A stretch of DNA of 64,000 bases from Liolophura sinensis (taxonomy: Eukaryota; Mollusca; Polyplacophora; Chitonida; Chitonidae). The position numbers and the translations under genes were made by a program. Below the pieces are notes generated by a model, which was not told the origin of the DNA, did no database searches, and saw nothing but the letters and a program-made list of their open reading frames with translations. Location: positions 7,305,504-7,369,503 of the forward strand of contig NC_088298.1 in the NCBI RefSeq assembly GCF_032854445.1, in the 5' to 3' direction. Shown piece by piece: positions 11,704 to 20,649 of the stretch (the stretch's first letter is position 1; every line of letters starts with the position of its first letter).

Positions 11704-14262
11704 ATGGCACAGGCAGAGTCAGACACGGAGATCATAGCTCTGTATTTATACACAAAACAGCGTAGAAAGAGAAATGAAATTTTACAGAGAAGAAGTGAAT
11801 ATGGAGAGTACCACCACCTCGTCCAAGAACTGTATTTTCATCCTGCAAAATTTCAGCAATATTTTCGAATGACTGAGGAGCAATTTGACTACATTTTGGA
11901 ATTAATTCGAGGCGACATTTGCAAACAAGATACTAACTGGAAGAAGGCCATCACCCCAAGAGAACGACTGGCCATTTGTTTGAGGTAAGTAAAGTTTCAG
12001 TGTTTTCCCTATAATAAGTTAATTTTGGATCTGCAATGTTTATATTTCAGTGGGAAATACTGTAGCAGACACGCATTGACAAGGATGGAAAAATAATTAA
12101 AAAAAGAAAAAAAAAACAACAAAAAACAAAACAAAACCAAAAAAAACGTGTAAAATCATAATTAAAAGATTTTATTTATACAATGCATTCGTTAACTAAA
12201 ACAATACTTGAATAGCATTTCAAACATTTATTATGTATGCTTGTGTTCAGTGCAGTAAATCTTTATAACAGGTTCGAGTGAAAAAGAAGCAGTAGTAAAA
12301 ATAATCGTAATTATTTTATTATCGATTCAAATGTCCAAAATGAAAATAATTACAGTTTGTTCCATCGAATCTTGACTGAAACAGTTCCTTTCCATCGCAT
12401 CTTGATGAAAACAGTTCAAATGTTCAAAATTAGCATAAACACTGTTATGTGTTTCTCATTTTGTTTAGCAATATTTTCCTAAATCTAAATATTTCCTTAA
12501 AATTGTCATCTGCAATTTAAAATTATAATAACTCAAAGAAACAAAGATGCCCTTGTGGTCATCACGATCCCTGAGAGTCCAGAAACTGAGAGTACGACTG
12601 GAAGCCCTGAAAGGTTGATTCCAAGTTGCTTCTGACGGTGGGCTGGCTGCCCATTGGCTGCATGTCATGCGCAGGAGATGTCATGCATCGGGTGTAGGTC
12701 AAATTCGGAAGTTCACTCATGGGCTGCATATCAACTGGTGTCGACATTTCAGGAAAGCAGCACTGCATTTCCGCTTGATGTACGACGCTATGTATTTTAA
12801 ACTTAACCTCGGCCCGTTTACGTGCAGGGAGCTTTCTGATTGTTCCGGCCATTGACAGAAGGAACAGATCCACATCATCTTGCTTTTCCTCTCTTTTCTC
12901 AGGAGTACGTGACTTCTTCTTCAAATAGTGACATAAGGTGGCGTCCAAATCATCCTGAGTGCGCATTTGTTTTCGCTTGGACTGACTTGAGGAGGCAACA
13001 CTGGTGCTCAGTGGTGTAACTGGTCGATCATGTCGTGGCTGGATGTCAGATATTTGACTTGCATCATCTTCTTCGTCAGAGAAGGTGTCTGGTGGCAATG
13101 GGTCCTCATCTGATCCCTCTGTCAAGTTGCTGCTGGTGGGTCTGTCACCCAAGTAGGGGGTTAGAAAGGACAGAGCTTTTGCGTACTTGTATTCCTTGAC
13201 TGGTTCAGCTGCATCCCCGCTCTGGCATTTCAGCTTCCTTTTATATTTAGAAAAGCCATCACGCACATTCTTCCAACGAGTTTCCACTTCTTTACCTGAA
13301 ACAGAAATGCAGATCTCTATTAATATCTTTTGTTTGCTTTCTGGTTCTTGACAACTGGGGATTCCTACCACACCATAGCATCGAGTTACCGTGTGGGGGT
13401 TGCAACAGTGGCAGCAATCGTACGTGAAGTATGCGAGTCGATTTGGAATCAACTACAACCAATTCATCTACCTCAGCCAACTCAAGAAATGTGGCGGCAA
13501 ACTGAAAGGGGATTTCGTGAAAGATGGCAGTTCCCAAACTGCATAGGTGCTTTAGATGGAAAGCACGTATTGATTCAGGCGCCTCCCTGTTCAGGAAGTA
13601 AATGCTTCAATTACAAAAAATCTTTCTCAGTCGTTCTTCTGGCCCTCGTGGATTATCGGTATCGTTTTACATTTGTGGATATTGGTTCATACGAGTCAAA
13701 CAGTGATTCTGGCGTTTTCAAAAACACTGCATTGTTTCGAAAGATGCAAAACAAAACGCATGCCCTACCGGATGACAAACCATTAATCGTGGATGATCAA
13801 CCCTGTCCTCATGTAATAGTAGGAGATGAAGCCTTCCCGCTCATGACCAATTTGATGCGCCCGTACCCAGGTTCTCATCTGAATGATGCAAGGCGGATTT
13901 ATAATTACAGACTATCGCGAGCAAGGAGAATCTCTGAAAACGCGTTTGGCATACTGGCAAATCGGTGGAGAATGTATCACAGAAAACTCTCTCTGTCACC
14001 TGAAAATGTGGAGTGTGCAGTGAAAGCAAGCATAGTTTTACATAACATGCTGTGTGGTGAACTGGAGGTCGGTGCACACGGGGCTGACGTGGAGGCCATG
14101 GAAACAGACATCCACGATGGTGTATTGAGGCCTTTCAGGCGAGAAGGCCATCGACCTAGGGATGCAGCCATTGAAGTGCGAGAACAATTCAAAAACTATT
14201 TCGTCTCCCCAGCAGGAGCAGTCACATGGCAAATGGAAGAATGCTTTGGACATGCCAATTAG
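11704..14262 (+). CDS. Harbinger-A transposase, two exons
   Basis: Exon 1 is 11704-11984. It starts MAQAESDTEIIALYLYT and ends at a canonical AG|GTAAGT donor, in the family's N-terminal helical region (FRMTEEQFDYILELI). Exon 2 covers about 13344-14262 and contains the DDE_4 (HARBI1-like) catalytic domain: GALDGKHV gives the first D, VDIGSYESNSDSGV the second, and RRISENAFGILANRWR the E. The protein would be about 400 residues, normal for the family. The reading phase requires splicing just before TTCTTGACA, but the bases there are tttctg|g where an AG is expected. No other AG keeps the frame. The reading frame is intact but correct splicing is doubtful. Confidence 0.88.
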
Positions 14263-15011
14263 GACATAGACATGCATCCACACATTCAGAGGACGTTTTA
14301 AACAACGTGTGACAACAGTCAATTTACCCAAAGAAGATAATATCATTCACAGCTCTGTCTAGACAATAACGAGAACAGATAGACAAACAGATTGCCTGTG
14401 TTTATTGTATTCCTGTGTATCAGATCTGTCAGTGTGAGACGCAGGCTTTATAATATCGTAATTCCTTCATATACAGGTACGTCTCATAAAATTAGAATAT
14501 TATGAAAATGGTCAATATTTTTGTCAGTTGGTTCAGAAAGTATAAATCATACATTTTGAGGATTTATTACATAAAGTGTTAAATATTTCAAACAGTTCTT
14601 GAAATTTTGCTAATTGGTAGGACATTGTCATTGAAATCAGAAAAAAATATTATCTAAAAAATATTAAGCATTTCCATCATATTCTATTTTTTTCGACGTA
14701 CCTGTAGTTCTCTCAGAGCTAAAATGGTGTCATTATGATGACTGCTAACATGAAAGTTAAAACGTGTTTAATAATTGAATTGGTACATACAATCATGTTA
14801 GTTTCATACCATTGTTGACAGAGGCAAAATAAATTGAAATTAATTTCAATCACAGACCTGTCAGTCCAATTTTCTCTCCAATTGCCTTCCAAATATCTTT
14901 CTTTTTGACTGTCTCTTTGTAAGCTTTATCAGATTTGTCGAACAAAACCATATTTTTTGCCACTTCTAAAATCAAGACTTCCGTTTTATCCATCTTCTCG
15001 GCATCGGCCAT
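12562..15011 (-). CDS. Harbinger-A accessory DNA-binding protein (MADF/BESS type)
   Basis: Second gene of the element, antisense to the transposase. Exon 1 is 15011-14858, starts MADAEKMDKTEV and ends CTGACAG|GTCTGTG. Exon 2 is 13295-12562, begins after ttctgtttcag, and the phase joins as GKEVETRWKNVRDGFSKYKR. Together the exons form a MADF/Myb-like trihelix, followed by an acidic serine-rich linker (DEDPLPPDTFSDEEDD) and a BESS-like helix (LFLLSMAGTIRKLPARKRAE), about 295 residues in all. In this superfamily the partner protein binds the ends and brings the transposase into the nucleus. Both exons are open with good splice sites. The apparent upstream extension to 13452 overlaps transposase exon 2 and is not coding. 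Confidence 0.87.
14474..14704. mobile_element. Tc1/mariner-type MITE
   Basis: A 231-bp non-coding element with perfect 10-bp ends (caggtacgtc and gacgtacctg) and a TA target duplication (14472-14473 and 14705-14706). The first 30 bases resemble the widespread Tc1-like end type that reads on into tcataaaattagaat. It lies in the intron of the Harbinger-A MADF gene, on the far side of transposase exon 2, so it interrupts no exon. Confidence 0.82.
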
Positions 15012-15200
15012 ACCCTACAAGCAACGTAGACTGGTTATGAGTAGCGTTTTCTTGGAAAAGCCATGCCTACAAGTTTCTATTTTTGGAAATGATGCAATGG
15101 GAGGTGGTACTTCCTGATTGGTTGATACAACCTGATAGCAAGAAATCCGCTGCGGCGTTCTGAAAAATTCGCTCTGGGGGCAATCTCGGCGGTCGTTCGC

Positions 15201-15220
15201 GCGAACAAATATTTGTTCGC
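15201..15220. promoter_or_regulatory. 20-bp perfect palindrome near the Harbinger-A right end
   Basis: gcgaacaaatatttgttcgc is identical to its reverse complement. It sits about 110 bp inside the right terminus, in a region rich in gcgaac/gttcgc half-sites that also dominate the left subterminal region. The likely role is a dimeric binding site for the transposase or the MADF protein; this is inference. Confidence 0.55.
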
Positions 15221-15330
15221 TTTCGTGTTCGCACTCTATTTGAACGGTTCCATTATAAAAGGACTATACCATTCCAGGACGAAAAACCGCGTTCGCGTTC
15301 ACGTTCGCGCTCTGTATAAACAGACCTTAA

Positions 15331-15420
15331 CAGGGAAAGACGTAATCGTTCGTTACTTTTGAATCAGTCTGATCGGTTAAGGTCTAACACTCATCATTTT
15401 CGATAACGACGAAAATAATT
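15331..15420 (+). repeat. Y-repeat fragment
   Basis: Begins cagggaaagacgtaatcgtt and continues through ctgatcggttaaggtctaa to the cattttc region. This matches the last third of the 262-bp Y repeat at 36362-36623 and 62433-62694 and the sequence just beyond it. Y is therefore dispersed, not unique to the Harbinger-C locus. Confidence 0.7.
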
Positions 15421-15878
15421 TACGAATTTTTATAATTAGTTTAGCTTCGCCATCGACCTAGCTAAACTCTTCCACATCGCCTGAGACCTAAACTTTGTAA
15501 ACTCTTCCACATCGATTAGATGTAAAACTACCGTTAGACTACCCTGTTGCGAACATTACTGCTATTCTATTAACTTGGTAGCAGCAACATGTTTTCGTAA
15601 TTATAATTATAATTTTCGTATACATTAACACAGAGTTCATACACTTTTTTAATCCTGAAATTCCAGGACATTTCAGGACTTTTTGCAGTGATATTCCAGG
15701 AGTTTCCAGGACAATTTCCGGTTGACGGGCAGGGTGTGACTCATGCCTTTTGAACACTCAAGCTGCTACATTTGTCAACCCAACATGTACAGCAGGGCAG
15801 ACCGGGGTTGCATCGTAGGACAGATAAGTTTGTTTGATAATAACCGTAAATACTATATTTCACTGATTTTTGCCTGTT

Positions 15879-16910
15879 TCAATATTTTGTTGGGTACCCT
15901 CGAGCTCGTATGATGGCATTCATTCTTCTTGGCATTGTGTCATAAAGCTGTCTTACTCTTTCTGGACTGATATTAGCCCAAGCCATGAAAATGGAGTGGA
16001 TCAAGTCATTCCTGGTGGTGGGCCTGTCCTTCATAACTGTTCGGCCAATGTCATCCCAGAGATTTTCAATCGGATTGGCATCCGGTGATTGGGCAGGCCA
16101 GTTGATATGGTTGATCCCTCGTTCATGGTACCATTCCTGCATCGCTGCAGCCCTGTGGGGAGGGGCATTATCATCCTGAAATACGAATGGGTGATCTTGG
16201 TCGCCAAAGATGTTCCTAATAGATAGTAGCAAATTCTCCTCCAAAATCCTTCGGTAATAGACGTGGTTTATATTTCCGTCTATGAGTACGAGTTCACCGA
16301 CACCATGTATCCCGATGCATCCCCATACCATTATGGAAACTGCATTATGGTGCGCGAAGGTCAGGTTTTCGGGATTATGGGAAGTTCTGATCCCGCGCCA
16401 CACTCGAATTCTCCCATCATCGAAAGACAAGCAAAATTTAGATTCGTCGGAAAACACAATATGGCGCCAGTTGTCATCCACTGTCCAGTTTCTTACCCTG
16501 GTTGCCCATCTCACTCTCGCCCGTCTGTTGATCGGAGAGATAAGCGGTTTTCTTCTGGAAAGACGGCTAAACATATTGCACTGATGAAGCCGCCGACGGG
16601 TAGTCTTGGTTGAAATTCTCTGACCAATAGCATTGCTCCACCTTTCAGCCAAAAATTTTGCAGGACTGAAACGAGCCAACCGCGTGATGCGCAAAAGGCG
16701 TCTATCGTCTCTCGCTGTGGTTTTCCTTTTCCGTCCACTTCTGAGTAATTTGTTACAATTGCCACTTTCGTTATATCTCCTACAAACCCTATAAACAGTT
16801 TGACGACAAACACGAAACCGTCTGGTAATTCTCTCAACCGGAATACCCTCAGCTCTCAATACAACAATCTGTTGTCGTTCAACATCTGTCAACTCTCGTG
16901 TCTTCGGCAT
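15879..16910 (-). CDS. Tc1-like transposase (DD34E)
   Basis: An uninterrupted 343-residue frame, the normal length for this family. The N-terminal paired-type helix-turn-helix spans roughly residues 1-115 (MPKTRELTDVERQQIVVLRA, then VCRQTVYRVCRRY and a GRKRKT linker). The catalytic core has D in VFSDESKFCLSFDDG, D in FQDDNAPPHRAA and E in SPDANPIENLWDDIG. There are 34 residues between the second D and the E, which defines DD34E. It catalyses cut-and-paste at TA. All catalytic residues are present and I see no break, so this is the least damaged DNA transposase here. Its promoter side carries the piggyBac insertion, so transcription is uncertain. Confidence 0.95.
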   Translation of the reverse strand: MPKTRELTDVERQQIVVLRAEGIPVERITRRFRVCRQTVYRVCRRYNESGNCNKLLRSGRKRKTTARDDRRLLRITRLARFSPAKFLAERWSNAIGQRISTKTTRRRLHQCNMFSRLSRRKPLISPINRRARVRWATRVRNWTVDDNWRHIVFSDESKFCLSFDDGRIRVWRGIRTSHNPENLTFAHHNAVSIMVWGCIGIHGVGELVLIDGNINHVYYRRILEENLLLSIRNIFGDQDHPFVFQDDNAPPHRAAAMQEWYHERGINHINWPAQSPDANPIENLWDDIGRTVMKDRPTTRNDLIHSIFMAWANISPERVRQLYDTMPRRMNAIIRARGYPTKY

Positions 16911-17202
16911 AACTAAACCATGTGAAATGCTCTTGAGCTTGCAGCAGCGAAGAACACTTCAACTTGTTATATAAGGAAGTGCATTCTTTATTGAGTAATA
17001 TACACGGCTCCTTAGGGTATTTATATGTTAATAGCACGAGGCTGGTCGATTTTTTCAGGCATATATTACCACTCGGTGAATATTTTTTACAAAATACTAA
17101 AAAATACAGTAACGTAAAGTACTGATATAAAAGTTGAATAACTTTATTAGATGCTTGTCATTCACATCTGTTGTTTCAAAACAGACACCATCAAGTGTCT
17201 GA

Positions 17203-17469
17203 GGGGCCTCCGTGGCTCAGTCGGTTAGCGCGCTAGCGCAGCGTAATGACCCAGAAGCCTCTCACCAATGCGGTCGCTGTGAGTTCAAGTCCAGCTCATG
17301 CTGCCTTCCTCTTCGGCCGTACGTGGGAAGGTCTGCCAACAACCTGCGGATGGTCGTGGGTTTCCCCCGGGCTCTGCCCGGTTTCCACCCACCATAATGC
17401 TGGCCGCCGTCGTATAAGTGAAATATTCTTGAGTACGGCGTAAAACACCAATCAAAAAAAAAAATAAAA
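17203..17469 (+). mobile_element. tRNA-derived SINE, copy 2
   Basis: Full-length and plus-strand. The head is ggggcctccgtggctcagtc with A box tggctcagtcgg and B box gttcaagtcc; the tail is cgtaaaacaccaatc then an A-rich run. The target duplication atcaagtgtctga is perfect (17190-17202 and 17470-17482). It lies inside the non-coding left part of the piggyBac element, making a three-level nest: Tc1, piggyBac, SINE. Confidence 0.95.
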
Positions 17470-17565
17470 ATCAAGTGTCTGAAATGTGGATTTCACTTAT
17501 TTGCATGGACTTCCACAGTTGATTCATTTTATTTGTGGAAATTTTCAAAACATTTGTTGCGACAC

Positions 17566-19371
17566 AGTCCAACTCCGCAATCCTTGCACCATGTACCAAT
17601 CCTGGTGCCTTTGTATCCAGCTTGTCTGGGCTTAGCACAATAGGCACATTTCATTCTTTTTACCATCAGGGATTTTAGTGAGGAAATGCCGTGCAGATTT
17701 TCTTGCTAGAGGATCACCAAGGCTGGGTCTGCCCACTTTTTCTCGCGGTTCCTCATACCCACCGATAAGTCCTTCCACAACCGAAATAACGAACTTCAAA
17801 TGAGTCAAAGGAAGTTCCCTGTAAGTTAGGATTATCCTTGTACAAGATGTACGCATTTGTCATGGTTCTGTCAAATAAATGAAACATAATTTTTCTCCAA
17901 CACTTTCTACTTCTTAGCTCACAAGAGTATTGATCAGTCATCTGATCTGATTTATCAATACCACCCATACCAGAATTGTAGGCAATGACAACATTCGGTA
18001 CAATTTTTTTTTCTTTTTTATAGTTTTCTTTCTCCACTGTACCAGAATTAGCAATTGTGGATAGAAGTCTCACTTGTTTTCTGTCTAACCAGTTTACTGC
18101 TAAGAGCTGTCCTTTACGCTGGCAAACCAATTCACCCTTCTGTTTTAGTGTTTTTTTGATTGGATCAGGCAATCCCACACGGTTTGAACGCACGGTACCA
18201 GTAACGTAGATTTGTTTGCTGAACATGTATTCACACAATGGAATGCTTGTATAATAGTGGTCAACAATAAGATGGTGATACTTTCCACCATGTTTTTCCA
18301 ACAATTTGTCACATACATGAAATGGCTGACCATGATTCGATACTCTCATATTAGCAACATGATAGTTTCATACACATAACCACTCTTTGAATCAGCAAGG
18401 GAATATTCTTTGGGCCCCCACTGGTGGTGTTTTTTTATACGAATGTAATTGACCAGTGTGTGCCTGCCCTTGAAGCCAACAATTGTTTCATCAATAGAAA
18501 TAACCGGGCCTAAATCATATTCCCGTGCCCAGGACTCATTCAGGAAATTCAGTACAGGACGAAATTTGTACTGAGGGTCATAGTCACGGCTACCTGGTTT
18601 GGGTTCATTTGCACTATCAGAACAGTGTATAAAACGAAGAATGTTCTCAAAGGTCTGGAGTTTCATTACACGCCTAAATAATGGAGTGTCTTGTGAGTAA
18701 TTGGTTGTATTCCAGTACTCCTCAATGCTGTGTTTGCGAATAAGTCCCATATTGAAGTACAGTCCCATAAAAGCTCGCAGCTGAGGTACAGCTATCGGAT
18801 TCCATCTATGATATCGCGAATGTTCCTGCAGTAAACCAGCTTTTGCCAAATTCCAGCTGTAGTATTTATTAGTCTCATCAACTAAAACATCCCAAAGTGA
18901 CAGTCCGCCAGGAGTGGGGTTCTGCAAAAATCTGTCAAAATATTCAACTGGTGGTGTGTCACCCGGAGGAGTCCATGTTGGACCTGTGCGTGATGTAAAG
19001 TCGTTTACATTTGGAGGCTCATCTTGCTGCAAGTTTCGTATAGTTTGCCAGACATTATCAATCACAGAATCATTTGACTGATCATCATTCTCAGAAACGC
19101 CAAGGCCAGCATCTCCATGTCCGTGGGCAGTATTGTCAACATCAGAACGGTCATTGTCAACAACAACGTTACTTCCGTGTTCACTTTCATCTGATTCAGA
19201 TGCTGAATCCGGGTCATCATAGTGAAAATCATTCACATCTATATCACTTCCAGACTCTTCTCCATCGGAAGAATTAGTGGATTCGTCTAAAAAGCTCAAA
19301 ACTTGTCTAACATCAAATACACGCACTCGTTTTCGAGAAGACCGGCGTGGTGTTTGACTGGGCGCCGCCAT
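17566..19371 (-). pseudogene. piggyBac transposase (frameshifted)
   Basis: Starts at 19371 (MAAPSQTPRRSSRKRVRVF) with an acidic, serine-rich leader. The DDE_Tnp_1_7 core follows: VISIDETIVGFKGR (first D), HHLIVDHYYTSIPL (second D) and YNSGMGGIDKSDQMT (third D). The frame breaks near 18349, where ETIMLLI and NMRVSNHG lie in different frames, and again near 17760 before GRPSLGDPLARKSARHF. The C-terminal cysteine-rich zinc-binding tail (CLLC, CYCAKPRQAGYKG, WCKDCGVGLC) can be read in yet another frame to about 17566. All three catalytic aspartates survive but at least two frameshifts make it a pseudogene. Confidence 0.92.
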
Positions 19372-20323
19372 CTTGAAACACCGTTCGGTTATTTCGGGAA
19401 TTTCCGTAAATTATAGGACAATGCAGCCTCGTTTTGGCTCTACAGGTGTTATATGAGATAGTCAGTGTCTCGGGGGATATGTAGTGCCGAGTTAAAACTC
19501 TGTCCTGGCCGGAGTTTGCTCCCAGAATGCATTTAAATAACGCTGTCCGGAAACGACAATAATGTCGCTTGACCGGTAAGCCAATAGCGACAAAAATGTC
19601 CTTTGACCGGTAAAAGGGTTAATAGCACGAGGCCGTGGTTGTTCTCAATTTTCTGTATGTTGCAATACTTATGGCCAGTGAGTGTACTTGCGGAACGGGG
19701 CAATTCCACACCTCGTAAACTTTAAAGGTTAAACTGCCAGGAATGAGAAACATTCAATCATATAACTGATAATCAGTCTTTAGATTAAAAAAAACAAACA
19801 AACAGCAACTGGCTAGACACAATTTAGATAGTAGATACCCATTTATAATAATCTGTCCAATACTGAATACGCAAAAATTGTAAATATCTTCTAAAGGTAG
19901 AACCGCAAAATTGTTTGACAAATTAATTTGGCAATATGGGATGAAAGACAAATGTGTATGTGAGTTCTATCACACAGAGCAACTGTCACATATGAAATCT
20001 TGACTCGTAGCTTCATGTTCTAATATCTCGGCACAGTTCAGACAGCTCCATGTATCGCATATACCACAGTGTTCATCGTCACGCATGGCTAGCACATGGC
20101 CCGATTAAGCTCTTCCGTCCATTCATCGTACTCCCCCGTAATATAACAGCTGTACATGTATGTCGGAGGGCGGCAGATCGGCTGATGAAATTTGCCGGTT
20201 TACGGTAACTGTAAAGCTTCGTTTACTGGCGAGCGGTAGATTTAGCGGTTTCGGCAGCGTTTTTTTTTTTGCGCAGGGGTGAGTGTTTATTGAAACGCGG
20301 TACGAGCGGTTTTCATTTCCATC

Positions 20324-20649
20324 ATGGTCCCCGTACAGCCAACTCTCGCTGATCGTGATCAAGATATCATTATCATCGGATTAGGCATACTGCTGCTGAA
20401 ACGAAAAAGGAGGAGAAGATTTCGACGATGGAACGTCCACCCCATATTACAGAGTCGCAACACACACGGGGTTTTCCATACACTGGTTAAAGAACTTGGG
20501 CAGTTCGAAGAAAAGTTCTTTGAGTTTCACAGGATGTCAAGGGAGCAGTTTGCCCAGGTGTTCCATCTAGTTGAAGAAGGAATATCAAAGACGCATCATT
20601 CCCGCACCGATGTCATACAAGCAAGAGAACGACTGAGTCTAACTATTAG
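20324..20649 (+). pseudogene. Harbinger-B transposase, exon 1
   Basis: Starts MVPVQPTLADRDQDIIIIGL, followed by an arginine/lysine-rich stretch and FHRMSREQFAQVFHLV, and ends VIQARERLSLTIR at an AG|GTGAGA donor. The motif order and splice phase (two bases left over) match exon 1 of Harbinger-A. The catalytic exon is not found in the window, so the gene is incomplete. hAT-3 lies in the following intron, and the partner MADF exon is at 29674-30494. Removing hAT-3 restores an exon spacing of about 0.4 kb, close to the 0.58 kb in Harbinger-A. Confidence 0.8.

Larger units (their letters stand above)
11525..15327. mobile_element. Harbinger-A, a complete PIF/Harbinger transposon
   Basis: A 3.8-kb element with inverted ends: aggtccgtttatacagagcg on the left and the reverse complement, with one change, on the right. 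The 3-bp target duplication is TAA (11522-11524 and 15328-15330), typical of PIF/Harbinger. The subterminal regions are packed with gcgaacgcg motifs, probably transposase contacts. It holds both canonical genes: a DDE transposase (+) and a MADF/BESS protein (-), with interleaved exons. A 231-bp MITE lies in the intron of the MADF gene. The left flank is the pogo fragment; the right flank is a piece of the Y repeat. Confidence 0.92.
17042..19618 (-). mobile_element. piggyBac-type element, left end damaged
   Basis: The right end is clear: ctttgaccggtaaaaggg followed by TTAA (19619-19622). A second related motif (cgcttgaccggtaag) lies just inside. The left side has TTAA at 17028, but the expected ccctttta terminus is missing. 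Instead ttaatagcacgagg (17028-17041) repeats the right flank (19619-19632), followed by ggtcgatttttt, which may be the inner part of the terminal repeat. The element contains a broken transposase and SINE copy 2. Confidence 0.78.
15830..19684 (-). mobile_element. Tc1-like transposon split by piggyBac
   Basis: The right end reads gcaatacttatggccagtga followed by gtg and the TA at 19685, which is a Tc1-type terminus. The matching inverted copy is not visible left of the transposase, so the left end is truncated or diverged and its coordinate is approximate. The 5' flank of the transposase is interrupted at a TTAA (17028) by the piggyBac remnant and resumes at 19619 with the same ttaatagcacgagg. 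Confidence 0.7.

Noticed and set aside
13296-13452. Upstream extension of the MADF frame of Harbinger-A
   Set aside because: It is antisense to transposase exon 2. A good acceptor at 13295 and a matching exon 1 at 14858-15011 give the proper N-terminus.
17203-17290. tRNA gene
   Set aside because: The A and B boxes belong to a SINE head: the sequence recurs with target duplications and the same tail, and does not fold into a full cloverleaf.
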